In this document: piece by piece, positions 18,014 through 28,273 of the stretch | Position numbering within the stretch: position 1 is the first letter of the stretch | Layout: each line of letters opens with the position of its first letter | Source: Actinomadura parmotrematis | GTDB lineage: Bacteria; Actinomycetota; Actinomycetes; Streptosporangiales; Streptosporangiaceae | Direction: 5' to 3' | DNA length: 64,000 nt | NCBI RefSeq assembly: GCF_019458805.1 | Contig: NZ_JAIBOA010000003.1 | Span: 372,001 to 436,000, forward strand | Position numbers and translations under genes: made by a program | The notes under the pieces: generated by a model | Database searches by the model: none | Seen by the model: only the letters and a program-made list of their open reading frames with translations | What the model was told of the DNA's origin: nothing

Positions 18014-18819
18014 CCGCCGAGATCGTCCAGCGCCGGATCGGCCGCCTGAACGTGCGCGAGACCGGGCCGCCGGACGCGCCGCCCGTCGTCCTCGTGCAGG
18101 GCCTCGGCCTGTCCGGCGCCTACCTGGTGCCGCTGGCGCGGCGCCTCGCCGCCGCGCACCGCGTCCTCGTCCCCGACCTGCCGGGCCTCGGCCGGACGCC
18201 GCGCCCGCCCCGCCCGATGGGCGTGACCGGGCTCGCGGGGGCGCTCGCCACCTGGCTGGACGCGGCGCGGCTGCACCGCGTCGCGCTCGTCGGGCACTCG
18301 ATCGGCGCGCAGGTCGCGGCGGTCGTCGCGGCGAACGCGCCCGCCCGCGTGGACCGCCTCGTCCTCGCCGCCCCGAACGGCGACCCGGACGCCCGCGCGC
18401 CCTGGCACCAGGCGCTCGACCTGCTCCGCGACGCGCCGCGCGAGGCGCCGTCGCTCGTCCCGCTCGCCGTGGCCGACTACCTGCACGCCGGGCCGTGGCG
18501 CATGTGGCGGACGCTGCGGACGTCGGCCCGCCTCGACCTGGCCGGCTACCTGCGCCGGGTGCAGGCCCCGGCGCTGGCCGTGCGCGGCGAGCACGACCCG
18601 CTGGTGTCGGAGGAGTGGATTCGGACGATCGCCGGACTGCTCCCGGCGGGCGCCGCGCTCACCGTCCCCGGCGCCCCGCACGGCATCGCCTACACCGCCG
18701 CCGCCGACCTGGCGGCCCACCTGATCCCGTTCCTGCGCCAGGATCAGCCGGTGTGCCCGACCTCCTGGACGAGCCAGCCGTTGCCGTCGGGGTCGGTGAA
18801 GGACAGGAACGTCTCGTAG
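18010..18819 (+). CDS. Alpha/beta hydrolase
   Basis: A 269-residue serine hydrolase. Oxyanion region [13 protein letters not shown], nucleophile elbow [13 protein letters not shown], the acidic residue in [12 protein letters not shown] and the His in [11 protein letters not shown] form a complete triad. Substrate cannot be predicted. The ATG overlaps the upstream stop by four bases. The last 25 or so codons (after HLIPFLRQ, where homologous folds usually end) run antisense into the convergent VOC gene, an unusually long 76-bp overlap. Confidence 0.88.
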   Translation: MTAEIVQRRIGRLNVRETGPPDAPPVVLVQGLGLSGAYLVPLARRLAAAHRVLVPDLPGLGRTPRPPRPMGVTGLAGALATWLDAARLHRVALVGHSIGAQVAAVVAANAPARVDRLVLAAPNGDPDARAPWHQALDLLRDAPREAPSLVPLAVADYLHAGPWRMWRTLRTSARLDLAGYLRRVQAPALAVRGEHDPLVSEEWIRTIAGLLPAGAALTVPGAPHGIAYTAAADLAAHLIPFLRQDQPVCPTSWTSQPLPSGSVKDRNVS

Positions 18820-19145
18820 TCGCCGCGGCCGGGGGACGCACCGTCCGTCTGGCCGCCGCCCGCGTAGTGGTAGGGGCCGGTGACGTCGACGCCGCGCCCG
18901 GCGAGGTCGGCGCGGGCGGCCTCGGCGTCGGTCACGACCAGGTGGACGCCCTGGAGCGTCCCGGCCCGGTCCGGCTGCTCCAGGAGGGTGATGGAGCAGG
19001 CCGAGCCGGGCGGGGTGAGCTGCACCAGGCGCAGCGGTTCGCGGATGTCGACGTCGACGGCGAACCCGGCGCGGCCGGCGTAGAAGTCGCGGGAGGCGGT
19101 CACGTCGGTGACGGGCACGACGACGAGTTCCAGCTTGTAGTCCAT
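18744..19145 (-). CDS. VOC (glyoxalase/bleomycin-resistance fold) protein
   Basis: A 133-residue single VOC domain starting MDYKLELVVVPVTDVTASRDFYA and ending in [13 protein letters not shown], the two canonical half-motifs of the fold. Such proteins include dioxygenases, epimerases and resistance binders; the substrate is unknown. Upstream residues in the same open frame (to 19256) are not conserved, so the start is put at 19145. Its 3' end overlaps the hydrolase gene. Confidence 0.88.
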   Translation of the reverse strand: MDYKLELVVVPVTDVTASRDFYAGRAGFAVDVDIREPLRLVQLTPPGSACSITLLEQPDRAGTLQGVHLVVTDAEAARADLAGRGVDVTGPYHYAGGGQTDGASPGRGDYETFLSFTDPDGNGWLVQEVGHTG

Positions 19146-19312
19146 GCTGCTTCGACCTGCGGCGGCGCCGGAACTCATCGCGCCGGGCAAGGGGTCCGCC
19201 AATTCCTGGCGATGAGTGGTCCGGGGGGCGGACGGGCGCCGGATGGGCGGGAACAATCCGCGGCACGGGCGCCGCGGCCGTCGGCGCCCGCGTCGACGGA
19301 CGGGGGCGGGCG

Positions 19313-20014
19313 ATGGGCGTGGGACGCGGCCTGGCGGCGGTGGCCGCCGCGCTGCTGGCGGTGGCCGGGGGGCCGGGGGCGGGCGCGGCGCGCGCCTCGG
19401 CGGAGCCGGCGGCGTCCAGCACGGGCGGGCGGGTGCGGATCACCGACATCCCGGCGCTCGGCCAGAACGGCTTCACCGGCCGGGGCGGCGCGGTCGCGGT
19501 CGGGGCCGAGGGCGGGGAGCGGCGGGCCGACTTCAACGACCTGACCGAGGGGACGGGCGACTACCTGAGCTTCACCGGCCCGACGGGCGCCGTCTACGGC
19601 GAGCCGCTCGGGCCTGTCCGGGAGGCGGTCAGCGATCCGGGCGCGGTCGCGGCCAAGCTCAACCCGAACGGGCGGGCGCTGGTCGTGCTGCCCGAGGTGT
19701 ACACGCGGGCGCGGTGCGCGCCGCCGGAGGCGCCGCTGACGCGGAACGCCGTCGCCCGCGCGTCCGTCGCGGGCCACCGGGTCGGCGCGGGCACCACCCG
19801 CGTCCGGGCGGGCGCGGCCTATCTGGGCCTCGCCCGGGTCGCGCGCGGGGAGCTGAAGGTGCGGCTCGTCCAGGTCAGGCGGACGTCGCCGGGCGCCGCC
19901 GAGTCCCGCGTCGAGGTCACCGTCAGCGGCGCCCTCTACGACCGCAAGGGCAAGCGCCTCTACAAGGGCCCCCTCATGAAGCTGACCGCCGCCGACGTCC
20001 GCGTCCGCTGCTGA
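19313..20014 (+). CDS. Secreted protein of unknown function
   Basis: A 233-residue exported protein with a Sec signal (GLAAVAAALLAVAGGPGAGAARA, cleavage about residue 30). The mature part is beta-rich, with DFNDLTEGTGDYLSFTGPTGAVYG and a C-terminal segment RVEVTVSGALYDRKGKRLYKG, and has only two Cys. No family is recognised. Its TGA stop is the first triplet of the 102-bp palindromic element that follows. Confidence 0.7.
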   Translation: MGVGRGLAAVAAALLAVAGGPGAGAARASAEPAASSTGGRVRITDIPALGQNGFTGRGGAVAVGAEGGERRADFNDLTEGTGDYLSFTGPTGAVYGEPLGPVREAVSDPGAVAAKLNPNGRALVVLPEVYTRARCAPPEAPLTRNAVARASVAGHRVGAGTTRVRAGAAYLGLARVARGELKVRLVQVRRTSPGAAESRVEVTVSGALYDRKGKRLYKGPLMKLTAADVRVRC

Positions 20015-20113
20015 CCCTCCGGTCACTGAAAGTTGAGATGCGGCGTGTTGGGCACTTTCGATCGTCGGAGTGCCCAACACGCCGCATCTCGACATTGCGC
20101 GACCACCTGGTCA
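20012..20113. repeat. 102-bp palindromic element, copy 1
   Basis: Outer 14-mers are TGACCCTCCGGTCA (20012-20025) and CGACCACCTGGTCA (20100-20113). The central 62-bp unit (20032-20093) has 25-bp arms with GAGATGCGGCGTGTTG and a 12-nt unpaired centre. Both spacers are 6 bp. The first TGA is the stop of the secreted-protein gene. Arm type A/A. Confidence 0.9.
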
Positions 20114-20160
20114 TGGGGTCGGCGATCGGGGGCCGGACGGCGTCCTGGCAGGGTGGGGGG

Positions 20161-20658
20161 ATGGAACGGGAGATCCCGCAGGAATGGGAGCGGCGCTGCG
20201 CCGCGCTCTGGGACGCCTTCGACGACCACGAGCCGGACGCGTTCCGCGCCGCGATGGCGGGCCTCGCGGGCGAGCTGCCCGCCGGGCACCCCGCCGGGGT
20301 GTTCGAGCGGGCGTCCGCCGCCGATGCCACCGACCGCGAGGCGGAGGCCGTCGCCCTCTATCGGGAGGCCCTCGACGCGGGGCTGGACGGGGCGCGGCGC
20401 CGCCAGGCCGTCATCCAGCTCGCCAGCACGCTGCGGGCCGTCGGCGACGCCGCGGCCGCCGCCGCCCTGCTGGAGGAGGAGCGGGACCGCTGCTCGGACG
20501 CCCTGGACGGCGCCGTCCTCGCGTTCCTCGCGCTCGCCTACAGCGACCTCGGCCGCGAGCGCGAGGCCACCGCGCTCGCGCTCGGCGCCCTCGCCCCGCA
20601 CCTGCCCGCCTACCGGAAGTCGGTGGCCCGCTACGCCGAGGCCCTCACCCGTCCCTAG
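20161..20658 (+). CDS. TPR-type repeat protein
   Basis: A 165-residue all-helical protein resembling the short TPR_5 group: helices RREAEAVALYREALDAGL-like (residues 55-75), RQAVIQLASTLRAVGDAAAAAALLEEE and AVLAFLALAYSDLGREREATALALGAL form about three tetratricopeptide units. It is probably a protein-interaction module in the cytoplasm. The start is ATG 20161 after a G-rich ribosome site. It lies 47 bp downstream of palindromic element copy 1, and its stop overlaps the next convergent gene by 4 bp. Confidence 0.8.
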   Translation: MEREIPQEWERRCAALWDAFDDHEPDAFRAAMAGLAGELPAGHPAGVFERASAADATDREAEAVALYREALDAGLDGARRRQAVIQLASTLRAVGDAAAAAALLEEERDRCSDALDGAVLAFLALAYSDLGREREATALALGALAPHLPAYRKSVARYAEALTRP

Positions 20659-21539
20659 CCGAGCAGGCCCCGCAGGGTCGCGCGGGCGGCCTGCCGGGCG
20701 GGGGACAGGACGTTGACGCGCGTCCACCGCCACGGCGCGACGACGAGCCCGCGCCAGGCCGGGCGGACGATCGTCACGTACAGCCAGCGCACCGGGACCA
20801 CCACGAGCACCCGGCCCAGCCAGGCGAGGACGCGCCCCGCCAGCCGCCACACCGCCGCCAGGAAGCGCCCGGCCGGCGCCAGCACGTACCCGTACAGCGC
20901 GACGAGCGGCACGACGACGAGCGTCCGGAACAGCCAGGCGGCGCCGCGGCAGGCCGGCCACAGCAGGTACCGCCACGCCAGCTTCGCCGGCAGCACGACC
21001 AGCGTGCGCAGCGCCCACACCAGCCCGCGCCACAGGTGGACGAGCGGCTCCACGATCAGGTAGGCGAGCGTCCAGGCGAGGACGCGCCCGGCGAGGCGCC
21101 ACGCGGCGGCCAGGAACCGGCCGACCGGCGCCAGCACGTACTCGAACAGGTACGCCAGCGGCACGAGCACCAGCACCCGCAGGACCCAGCCGACGGCGCG
21201 GCAGACCGGCCACAGCACGTACCGGCCGAGCAGCACGAACGGAATGGCCAGCAGCTTCAGCAGCGCGAGCAGCGCGCGGCCCGTCCAGCCGAGCGCACAC
21301 CAGAGCGCGACCGCGACCGCGCGGACCGGCGTCCAGATCAGCGTCGTCCACACCCACGCGAGCGCGACGGCCAGCGGGTGCAGCACGTAGCGGCCGAGCA
21401 GGCGGCCCGCGAACGCGACGGCCTCCCACGCCAGCCGGAGCGGCAGGATCACGACCAGCGCGAGCGCCCGCAGCGGCGCGACGAGGCAGCCCGCAGCGGC
21501 GGGTTGCGGCGGTTCGGGACGGGCCGGGGTGATGCTCAC
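20655..21539 (-). CDS. Repetitive Trp/Pro-rich membrane-associated protein
   Basis: A 294-residue protein from GTG 21539, built almost entirely of hydrophobic repeats. A block containing RYVLWPVCRAVGWVLRVLV, VPLAYLFEYVLAPVGRFLAA and WRLAGRVLAW recurs about 85 residues later (RYLLWPACRGAAWLFRTLV, YGYVLAPAGRFLAAVWRLAG). Shorter units of the type R-Y-[VL]-L-x-P recur throughout, each with a Trp and a Pro. Acidic residues are nearly absent. It is probably an integral or monotopic membrane protein with helical hairpins. No known family is recognised. Convergent with the TPR gene. Confidence 0.7.
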   Translation of the reverse strand: MSITPARPEPPQPAAAGCLVAPLRALALVVILPLRLAWEAVAFAGRLLGRYVLHPLAVALAWVWTTLIWTPVRAVAVALWCALGWTGRALLALLKLLAIPFVLLGRYVLWPVCRAVGWVLRVLVLVPLAYLFEYVLAPVGRFLAAAWRLAGRVLAWTLAYLIVEPLVHLWRGLVWALRTLVVLPAKLAWRYLLWPACRGAAWLFRTLVVVPLVALYGYVLAPAGRFLAAVWRLAGRVLAWLGRVLVVVPVRWLYVTIVRPAWRGLVVAPWRWTRVNVLSPARQAARATLRGLLG

Positions 21540-21754
21540 GGTGCTTCTCGTTCCTCGTGCTCGGTGGCGCTGTGCTCGGTGGCGCTCCCCCTGTATGAGT
21601 GGCCCCCGGCCCCCCAGGTTCCCGCCGAACCCGACATTCGTGATCACCGGGGCGGTTGAACCCGCTCCCGCGGGCCCCGCGTACTGCTGCTCGATCCGGG
21701 AGGGCGGTGCGGCCGCTCCGCCTCGATCGACCGAGCAGCGAGAGAGGACACGAG

Positions 21755-22789
21755 ATGGAATACCGACGCTGGGCGATCCCCGCCGTGGCCGCCCTGACCG
21801 CGACCGGGATCACGCTCACCGCCTGCGGCACCGAGAACGGCAGGCAGCGCAACACCGGGGCCGGATCCGCTGTCACCCCGGCCGCCGACCCGTCCGAGCA
21901 GCCGACCGCGAGCCCCGACAGCACGCCGGCGACGCTGGAGGTGGCCGCCGTCACCAAGATCGGGAAGGTGGTCACCGACGGCGAGGGCCGCACGCTCTAC
22001 CGGTTCGACAACGACACCGCCCGGCCGCCCGCCTCCACCTGCGAGGACCAGTGCGCCACGACCTGGCCGCCGGTCTGGGCGTCGACCCAGGACGTGCGGG
22101 TGAAGGGCGTCGACAAGAACCTCGTCGGCAAGGTCAAGCGGCCCGACGGCAAGTGGCAGGTCACCCTCGGCGGCTGGCCGCTCTACACCTACGCCAAGGA
22201 CGAGAGCCCCGGCGACGCGAAGGGGCAGGGCGTCGGCGGCACCTGGTACGCCGCCGCGCCCGACGGCAAGAAGGCCGGCGCGAAGAAGGCCGCCGCGCCC
22301 GCGCCCACCCCGACGACGCCGAGCACCGGCCGCTGGGCCGGATGGACCGTCATCAAAGCCCGCCAGGACCCCAAGCTGGGCCTCATCCTCACCGACGCGC
22401 GCGGCCGCACGATGTACCGCTTCGACAAGGACAAGGCCAAGCCGCCGACGTCCACCTGCTTCAAGGCGTGCAAGAAGGCGTGGCCGCCGGTCGTCTTCAA
22501 CGGCTGGAAGCACCTGAAGCTCACCGGTGTGAAGCGCAGCGCGGTGAAGTTCATCGAGCGCACCGACGACGGCAAGTGCCAGCTCACCATCAACGGCTGG
22601 CCGATGTACTTCTACGCCAAGGACACGAAGGCGGGCGACACCAAGGGCCAGGGGGTCGGCGGCGTCTGGTTCGCCAGCACCCCCGAGGGCAAGAAGGCCA
22701 AGGCCGCCGCCGGCTCGGACGCGGGCGGCTCGGACGCGGGCGGCTCGGACGCGGGCGGCGCGGACGGCGGCTACGGCGGCGGCTACTGA
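21755..22789 (+). CDS. SCO0930-type lipoprotein with four secreted repeats (PF03640-like)
   Basis: A 344-residue lipoprotein with signal peptide and lipobox LTAC (Cys about residue 24). It carries two copies of a pair: one repeat is LTDARGRTMYRFDKD...STCFKACKKAWPPV, the other is QLTINGWPMYFYAKDTKAGDTKGQGVGG. Pairs lie at about residues 65-170 and 205-320, joined by a Lys/Ala/Pro linker, with a Gly/Ser/Asp tail ending GGYGGGY. In Streptomyces the SCO0930-type proteins sit with redox and cell-surface genes. The conserved Cys pairs and Trp suggest cofactor or metal binding, but function is unproven. The ATG at 21755 has a GAGAGAGGA ribosome site. Confidence 0.88.
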   Translation: MEYRRWAIPAVAALTATGITLTACGTENGRQRNTGAGSAVTPAADPSEQPTASPDSTPATLEVAAVTKIGKVVTDGEGRTLYRFDNDTARPPASTCEDQCATTWPPVWASTQDVRVKGVDKNLVGKVKRPDGKWQVTLGGWPLYTYAKDESPGDAKGQGVGGTWYAAAPDGKKAGAKKAAAPAPTPTTPSTGRWAGWTVIKARQDPKLGLILTDARGRTMYRFDKDKAKPPTSTCFKACKKAWPPVVFNGWKHLKLTGVKRSAVKFIERTDDGKCQLTINGWPMYFYAKDTKAGDTKGQGVGGVWFASTPEGKKAKAAAGSDAGGSDAGGSDAGGADGGYGGGY

Positions 22790-22793
22790 CCCC

Positions 22794-22826
22794 GGCGCCC
22801 CCGGCCTCCTCAGGCGCGGGGGCGCC
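22794..22826 (+). terminator. Terminator of the SCO0930-type lipoprotein gene
   Basis: 9-bp stem GGCGCCCCC/GGGGGCGCC (22794-22802 with 22818-22826) with an inner GCCT/AGGC stem, 5 bp after the stop. Confidence 0.75.
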
Positions 22827-23002
22827 CCCGGCCCCGGGCTCGGTCCGGGCGAAAGCGCGCGGAGCCAGTCCTCGATCATCCCGGCGGCCTCGCGGTAGGC
22901 CGTGGCCTCACCCCAGGAGAACTGCACCTCACCGCACGCCCCGCCCCCCGCGTTCCGCACGCCCCCCGCGTTCCGCACGCCCCGCGCATCCCGCGCGTCC
23001 CG

Positions 23003-23060
23003 CACCCCTGCCCCGCGCGTCCCGCGTGCGTGACGCGGGGTGTGCGGGGGTTTTCTTGTT
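23003..23060 (+). terminator. G/C hairpin followed by a T-tract
   Basis: Imperfect pairing of CCCGCAC...CCCCGCG with CGCGGGG...GTGCGGG is followed by GGGTTTTCTTGTT, close to a classical intrinsic terminator, though no gene ends immediately before it. Confidence 0.45.
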
Positions 23061-23217
23061 GGAGGCGAGGGTCGTGCGCGGTCGCAAGGCGAGGAGGCGC
23101 GCTTGTGTGGGTGTCGCGGCCTGTTGCGGCCATCGGCCGGCGATCGTCGAGGGCGGTGGGGCGGTGGGGAGCGTCCAGAGACGGCGGCGGTCGGGGGCGC
23201 GGCGGTGGCTTGCAGGG

Positions 23218-23319
23218 TGACCGCCTGGTCGTTTGGCGTTGACTTGCGGCGTGTTGCCTGAATGAATCGTTTCAAAGGGGCAACACGCCGCAAGTCAACG
23301 AAGGGTGACCGGGTGGTCG
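23218..23319. repeat. 102-bp palindromic element, copy 2
   Basis: Outer 14-mers are TGACCGCCTGGTCG (23218-23231) and TGACCGGGTGGTCG (23306-23319), with 6-bp spacers. The 62-bp centre (23238-23299) has 21-bp arms of the GACTTGCGGCGTGTTG type and a 20-nt poorly paired middle, the most decayed of the five. Arm type B/B. Confidence 0.9.
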
Positions 23320-23385
23320 TGGAGTGGCGGGGGCTGGGGTTCCCGGCTCCGCCGGGTTGCTTGGCGGGTTTTGGGGAGCGGTGGG

Positions 23386-23445
23386 GAAACGGTGCGGGGC
23401 GTTTCGGGGGTGGGGTGAATGCGTCCTAAACATATCTAGCGTTTC
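23386..23445. promoter_or_regulatory. Repeated CGTTTC half-sites before the sugar ABC operon
   Basis: GAAACG (23386-23391) faces CGTTTC (23400-23405), and a second CGTTTCGGG lies at 23440. An AT-rich CATATCTAG lies between them and TTGTTGCACAATG downstream. They are candidate repressor sites and promoter about 150-200 bp before the start. Confidence 0.4.
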
Positions 23446-23586
23446 GGGTGTGTTGCGTTTGTTGCACAATGCCGTAATTGGTGCTCGACACGAGGTGTGT
23501 CCGGTGCTCGAATGGGGGACGGTCCCGCCACCCCCCACGCGGCCCGCAGAAGTGCCCGCTGCAGGTGGGACCTTCCGGGAGGCCCG

Positions 23587-24903
23587 ATGGAGCGCACGAG
23601 GAAGCGGTACCGCGGCCCCGCCCGCCACGCCCGTGGCGCGGTGGCACTGGCCCTGCTGGCGAGCGGCCTGGCCGCGTGCGGCGGCAGCGGGGGGACGCCC
23701 ACGCTGCGCTGGTACATCAACCCCGACGACGGTGGCCAGGCGAAACTCGCCGCCTCGTGCAGCGCGGCGTCCGGCGGGCGCTACAAGATCGAGACGTCGG
23801 TGCTGCCGACGGACGCGACGCAGCAGCGCGAGCAGCTCGTCCGCCGGCTCGCCGCCAAGGACGGCGGCCTCGACATCATGTCGCTGGACCCGGTATTCGT
23901 CCCCGAGGCCGCCGACGCCGGATTCCTGCGGCCCTTCCCCGCGTCCGAGGCGGGCCAATTCACCCAGGGCGTCTTTCCGGCGGCCGTGCAGAGCTCGACC
24001 TGGAAGGGCCGCCTCGTCGCGGCGCCATTCTGGGCGAACACGCAGATCCTCTGGTACCGCAAATCGGTCGCCCAGAAAGCCGGGGTGAACCCGAACGCAC
24101 CCGATTTCACCTGGGACAAGATGATCGACGCGGCGCTGCGCACCAACACCACGGTCGGCGTGCAGGGCAACAAGTACGAGGGCTACATGGTGTGGGTGAA
24201 CGCCCTCGTCGAGTCGGCCGGCGGGCACGTCATGACGCAGGTGGAGAAGGGCTCGGACGCCTCCATTGACATCGACTCCCCGGCCGGCAAGGCCGCGGCG
24301 ACGATCATCTCGAAGCTGGCGCGGTCGAAGGCGGCGAGCCCGTCGCTGTCGACCGACGACGAGGAGAAGGCCCGCTCGCTGCTGAACGGCTCGCGCGGCG
24401 GCTTCATGGTCAACTGGGGCTACATCTGGCGGGCCGAGAACGGCGACGCCAAGGACGGCGTGATCGACAAGTCGATCCCCGGCGACCTCGGCTGGGCGCC
24501 CTACCCCGGCGTCAACGCGGGCCAGAAGGGCAAGCCGCCGTTCGGCGGCATCGAGCTCGGCATCGGCAACTTCGGCAAGTACAAGGACACCCTCGCCGTC
24601 GACGCCGTCAAGTGCATCACCTCGGCCGAGAACCAGAAGAAGTACATGATCGACTCCGGTAATCCGGCGGCCCGCCCCGAGGTCTTCAGCGACCCCGAGG
24701 TCGTCAAGGAGTTCCCGATGGCCGGGCTGATCCGCGACTCGATCGACGCCGCGGCGCCGCGCCCCCTCACGCCGTACTACACCGACGTGTCCGGCGCGAT
24801 CCAGAGCCGCTGGCACCCCCCGGCGTCGGTGAACCCCGACACGACGCCGCACAAGACGGACGTGTTCATCCACCAGGTCCTGCGCGACCAGGCGCTGCTG
24901 TGA
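23587..24903 (+). CDS. Sugar ABC transporter substrate-binding lipoprotein (LpqY-like)
   Basis: A 438-residue extracellular binding lipoprotein with lipobox LAAC (about residue 26-29). The family-1 extracellular binding-protein features include the N-terminal PTLRWYINPDDGGQAKLAASC and the acceptor region PFWANTQILWYRKSVAQKAG. A Cys pair and a PAARPEVFSDPEV segment lie near the C-terminus. Gene order SBP, two permeases, ATPase matches the LpqY-SugABC trehalose importer of mycobacteria, which this resembles most. Trehalose or a related disaccharide is the likely ligand, by inference. Confidence 0.9.
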   Translation: MERTRKRYRGPARHARGAVALALLASGLAACGGSGGTPTLRWYINPDDGGQAKLAASCSAASGGRYKIETSVLPTDATQQREQLVRRLAAKDGGLDIMSLDPVFVPEAADAGFLRPFPASEAGQFTQGVFPAAVQSSTWKGRLVAAPFWANTQILWYRKSVAQKAGVNPNAPDFTWDKMIDAALRTNTTVGVQGNKYEGYMVWVNALVESAGGHVMTQVEKGSDASIDIDSPAGKAAATIISKLARSKAASPSLSTDDEEKARSLLNGSRGGFMVNWGYIWRAENGDAKDGVIDKSIPGDLGWAPYPGVNAGQKGKPPFGGIELGIGNFGKYKDTLAVDAVKCITSAENQKKYMIDSGNPAARPEVFSDPEVVKEFPMAGLIRDSIDAAAPRPLTPYYTDVSGAIQSRWHPPASVNPDTTPHKTDVFIHQVLRDQALL

Positions 24904-24916
24904 GGAGGCGGAACCC

Positions 24917-25849
24917 ATGACCGCTGTGGAGAGCGCGCCCGCGGCACGCGCGAAGGGGCGCCCCGAGATCTCCGACCGGGGCCGCTCCGAGCGGAGGCTC
25001 GGGCTGCTGCTGTCGGCGCCCGCCGTCGTCGTCATGCTGCTCGTGACGGCGTACCCGCTGGTCAACGCGGTGTACCTGTCGCTGTTCAGCTACCGGCTCA
25101 CCGCCCCCGACGACAAGCGCTTCGTCGGGCTCGGCAACTACGCCACCGCCCTCACCGACCCGCTGTTCTGGCAGGACGTCCTCACCACCTTCGCCGTCAC
25201 CCTCGTCACGGTGGCGATCGAGCTGGTGATCGGGTTCGGGTTCGCGCTGGTGATGCACAAGGTCGTCTTCGGCAAGCGGACGGTGCGCACCGCGATCCTG
25301 CTGCCCTACGGCATCGTCACCGTCATCTCGGCGTTCGCCTGGCGGTTCGCGTTCGACCTGGACTCGGGGTTCGTCAACCACTGGTTCGGGCTCGGCGACT
25401 ACGCCTGGTTCTCCGGCCGCTGGTCGTCGCTGACCGTCATCATCCTGTCGGAGATCTGGAAGACGACGCCGTTCGTGTCGCTGCTGCTGCTCGCCGGCCT
25501 CGCCCAGGTGCCCGGCGAGCTGAGCGAGGCCGCGACGGTGGACGGCGCGACCGCCTGGCAGCGGCTCCGCCGGGTCACCATCCCGAACATGAAGGCCGCG
25601 ATCATGGTGGCGGTGCTGTTCCGCACCCTGGACGCCTGGCGGATCTTCGACAACGTGTTCGTGATGACCAAGGGGCAGCAGAACACCGAGACGCTGTCGT
25701 TCCTCACCTACCGGCAGACCATCACCCGGACCGCGATCGGCCTCGGCGACGCCGTCGGCGTGCTGCTGTTCCTGTCGGTGGTGCTGATCGCCGCGGTGTT
25801 CATCAAGGGGTTCCGGGTGGACCTGTCGCAGGTCAGGGGTGATCGCTGA
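24917..25849 (+). CDS. Sugar ABC transporter permease (SugA-like)
   Basis: A 310-residue inner-membrane permease with six membrane segments. A polar N-terminal 30 residues is followed by [19 protein letters not shown], then the family [14 protein letters not shown]. The EAA loop that docks on the ATPase is [20 protein letters not shown], followed by TIPNMK. It starts 13 bp after the binding-protein stop, and its stop overlaps the next start (TGATGG), so the operon is translationally coupled. Confidence 0.93.
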   Translation: MTAVESAPAARAKGRPEISDRGRSERRLGLLLSAPAVVVMLLVTAYPLVNAVYLSLFSYRLTAPDDKRFVGLGNYATALTDPLFWQDVLTTFAVTLVTVAIELVIGFGFALVMHKVVFGKRTVRTAILLPYGIVTVISAFAWRFAFDLDSGFVNHWFGLGDYAWFSGRWSSLTVIILSEIWKTTPFVSLLLLAGLAQVPGELSEAATVDGATAWQRLRRVTIPNMKAAIMVAVLFRTLDAWRIFDNVFVMTKGQQNTETLSFLTYRQTITRTAIGLGDAVGVLLFLSVVLIAAVFIKGFRVDLSQVRGDR

Positions 25850-26679
25850 TGGAGTCGAACCGGTCCCGCGCGACGCTGGTCGCCGTCTCGCTGCTCATCC
25901 TGGTCTGGACGGTGTTCCCGGTCCTGTGGATCGTGATGCTGTCGTTCAAGCAGCCCGGCGAGGTCGGCAACTCGCAGAGCTTCCTGCCCGAGCACTGGAC
26001 CTGGGACAACTACCGGACGGTGTTCAAGACCGACCTGTTCACCTCGGCGCTGATCAACTCGATCGGCATCTCGCTGATCGCGACGCTGATCGGGGTGGTG
26101 TTCGCGACGCTGGTCGCCTACGCCATCGCCCGGCTGGAGTTCCCCGGCAAGAAGATCATCCTGTCGTTCGCGCTGGCCATCGCGATGTTCCCGGTGGTCT
26201 CGCTGGTCGGCCCGCTGTTCAACCTGTGGCGCGACATCGGCCTCTACGACACCTGGCCGGGCCTCATCATCCCCTACATCTCCTTCGCGCTGCCGCTCGC
26301 GATCTGGACGCTGTCGGCGTTCTTCCGCGAGATCCCGTGGGAGATGGAGCAGGCCGCGCAGGTCGACGGCGCGACGCCCTGGCAGGCGTTCCGGCGCGTC
26401 ATCGTGCCGCTCGCCGCGCCCGGCGTGTTCACCGCGGCGATCCTGACGTTCTTCTTCTGCTGGAACGACTTCGTCTTCGGGATCTCGCTCACCTCGACCG
26501 ACAGCGCCCGGCCCGTCCCGGCGGCGCTGGCGTTCTTCACCGGCGCCTCGCAGTTCCAGCAGCCCACCACCGCCATCAGCGCGGCGGCCGTGGTGGTCAC
26601 CGTGCCCGTCATCGTCATCGTCCTGCTGTTCCAGCGCCGCATCGTGGCCGGGCTGACGTCCGGCGCCGTCAAGGGCTAG
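25849..26679 (+). CDS. Sugar ABC transporter permease (SugB-like)
   Basis: A 276-residue second permease of the importer, six membrane segments, EAA loop [20 protein letters not shown] followed by IVPLAAPG. MalG/SugB-type features are the [14 protein letters not shown] segment and the pore helix [15 protein letters not shown]. Overlaps the preceding gene by one base. Confidence 0.93.
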   Translation: MESNRSRATLVAVSLLILVWTVFPVLWIVMLSFKQPGEVGNSQSFLPEHWTWDNYRTVFKTDLFTSALINSIGISLIATLIGVVFATLVAYAIARLEFPGKKIILSFALAIAMFPVVSLVGPLFNLWRDIGLYDTWPGLIIPYISFALPLAIWTLSAFFREIPWEMEQAAQVDGATPWQAFRRVIVPLAAPGVFTAAILTFFFCWNDFVFGISLTSTDSARPVPAALAFFTGASQFQQPTTAISAAAVVVTVPVIVIVLLFQRRIVAGLTSGAVKG

Positions 26680-26691
26680 AGGGAGCGTCCA

Positions 26692-28200
<1,509 letters not shown>

Positions 28201-28210
28201 GCGGCTCGTT

Positions 28211-28246
28211 CCGGGCGCGGCGGACCTGCGGGTCCGCCGCGCCCGG
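28211..28246. terminator. Terminator between the sugar ABC operon and the TetR gene
   Basis: Perfect 16-bp stem (28211-28226 with 28231-28246) and 4-nt loop TGCG, between convergent genes. Confidence 0.9.
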
Positions 28247-28273
28247 CGTCGTTCCACGGCCCGGCGCCGCCGC

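Larger units (their letters stand above)
22790..23586. other. 797-bp gene-poor region
   Basis: It contains two terminators, a G/C minisatellite-like block (about 22930-23035, variants of GTTCCGCACGCCCC), the second 102-bp palindromic element, and the control region of the sugar ABC operon from about 23340. No intact gene is supported. A short minus-strand peptide reading FSWGEATAYREAAGMIEDWL (about 22830-22940) looks protein-like and may be a gene remnant. Confidence 0.6.

Noticed and set aside
22860..23140. Small minus-strand open frames in the gene-poor region
   Set aside because: They translate the G/C minisatellite into Arg/Gly/Ala runs with no ribosome site or start context.
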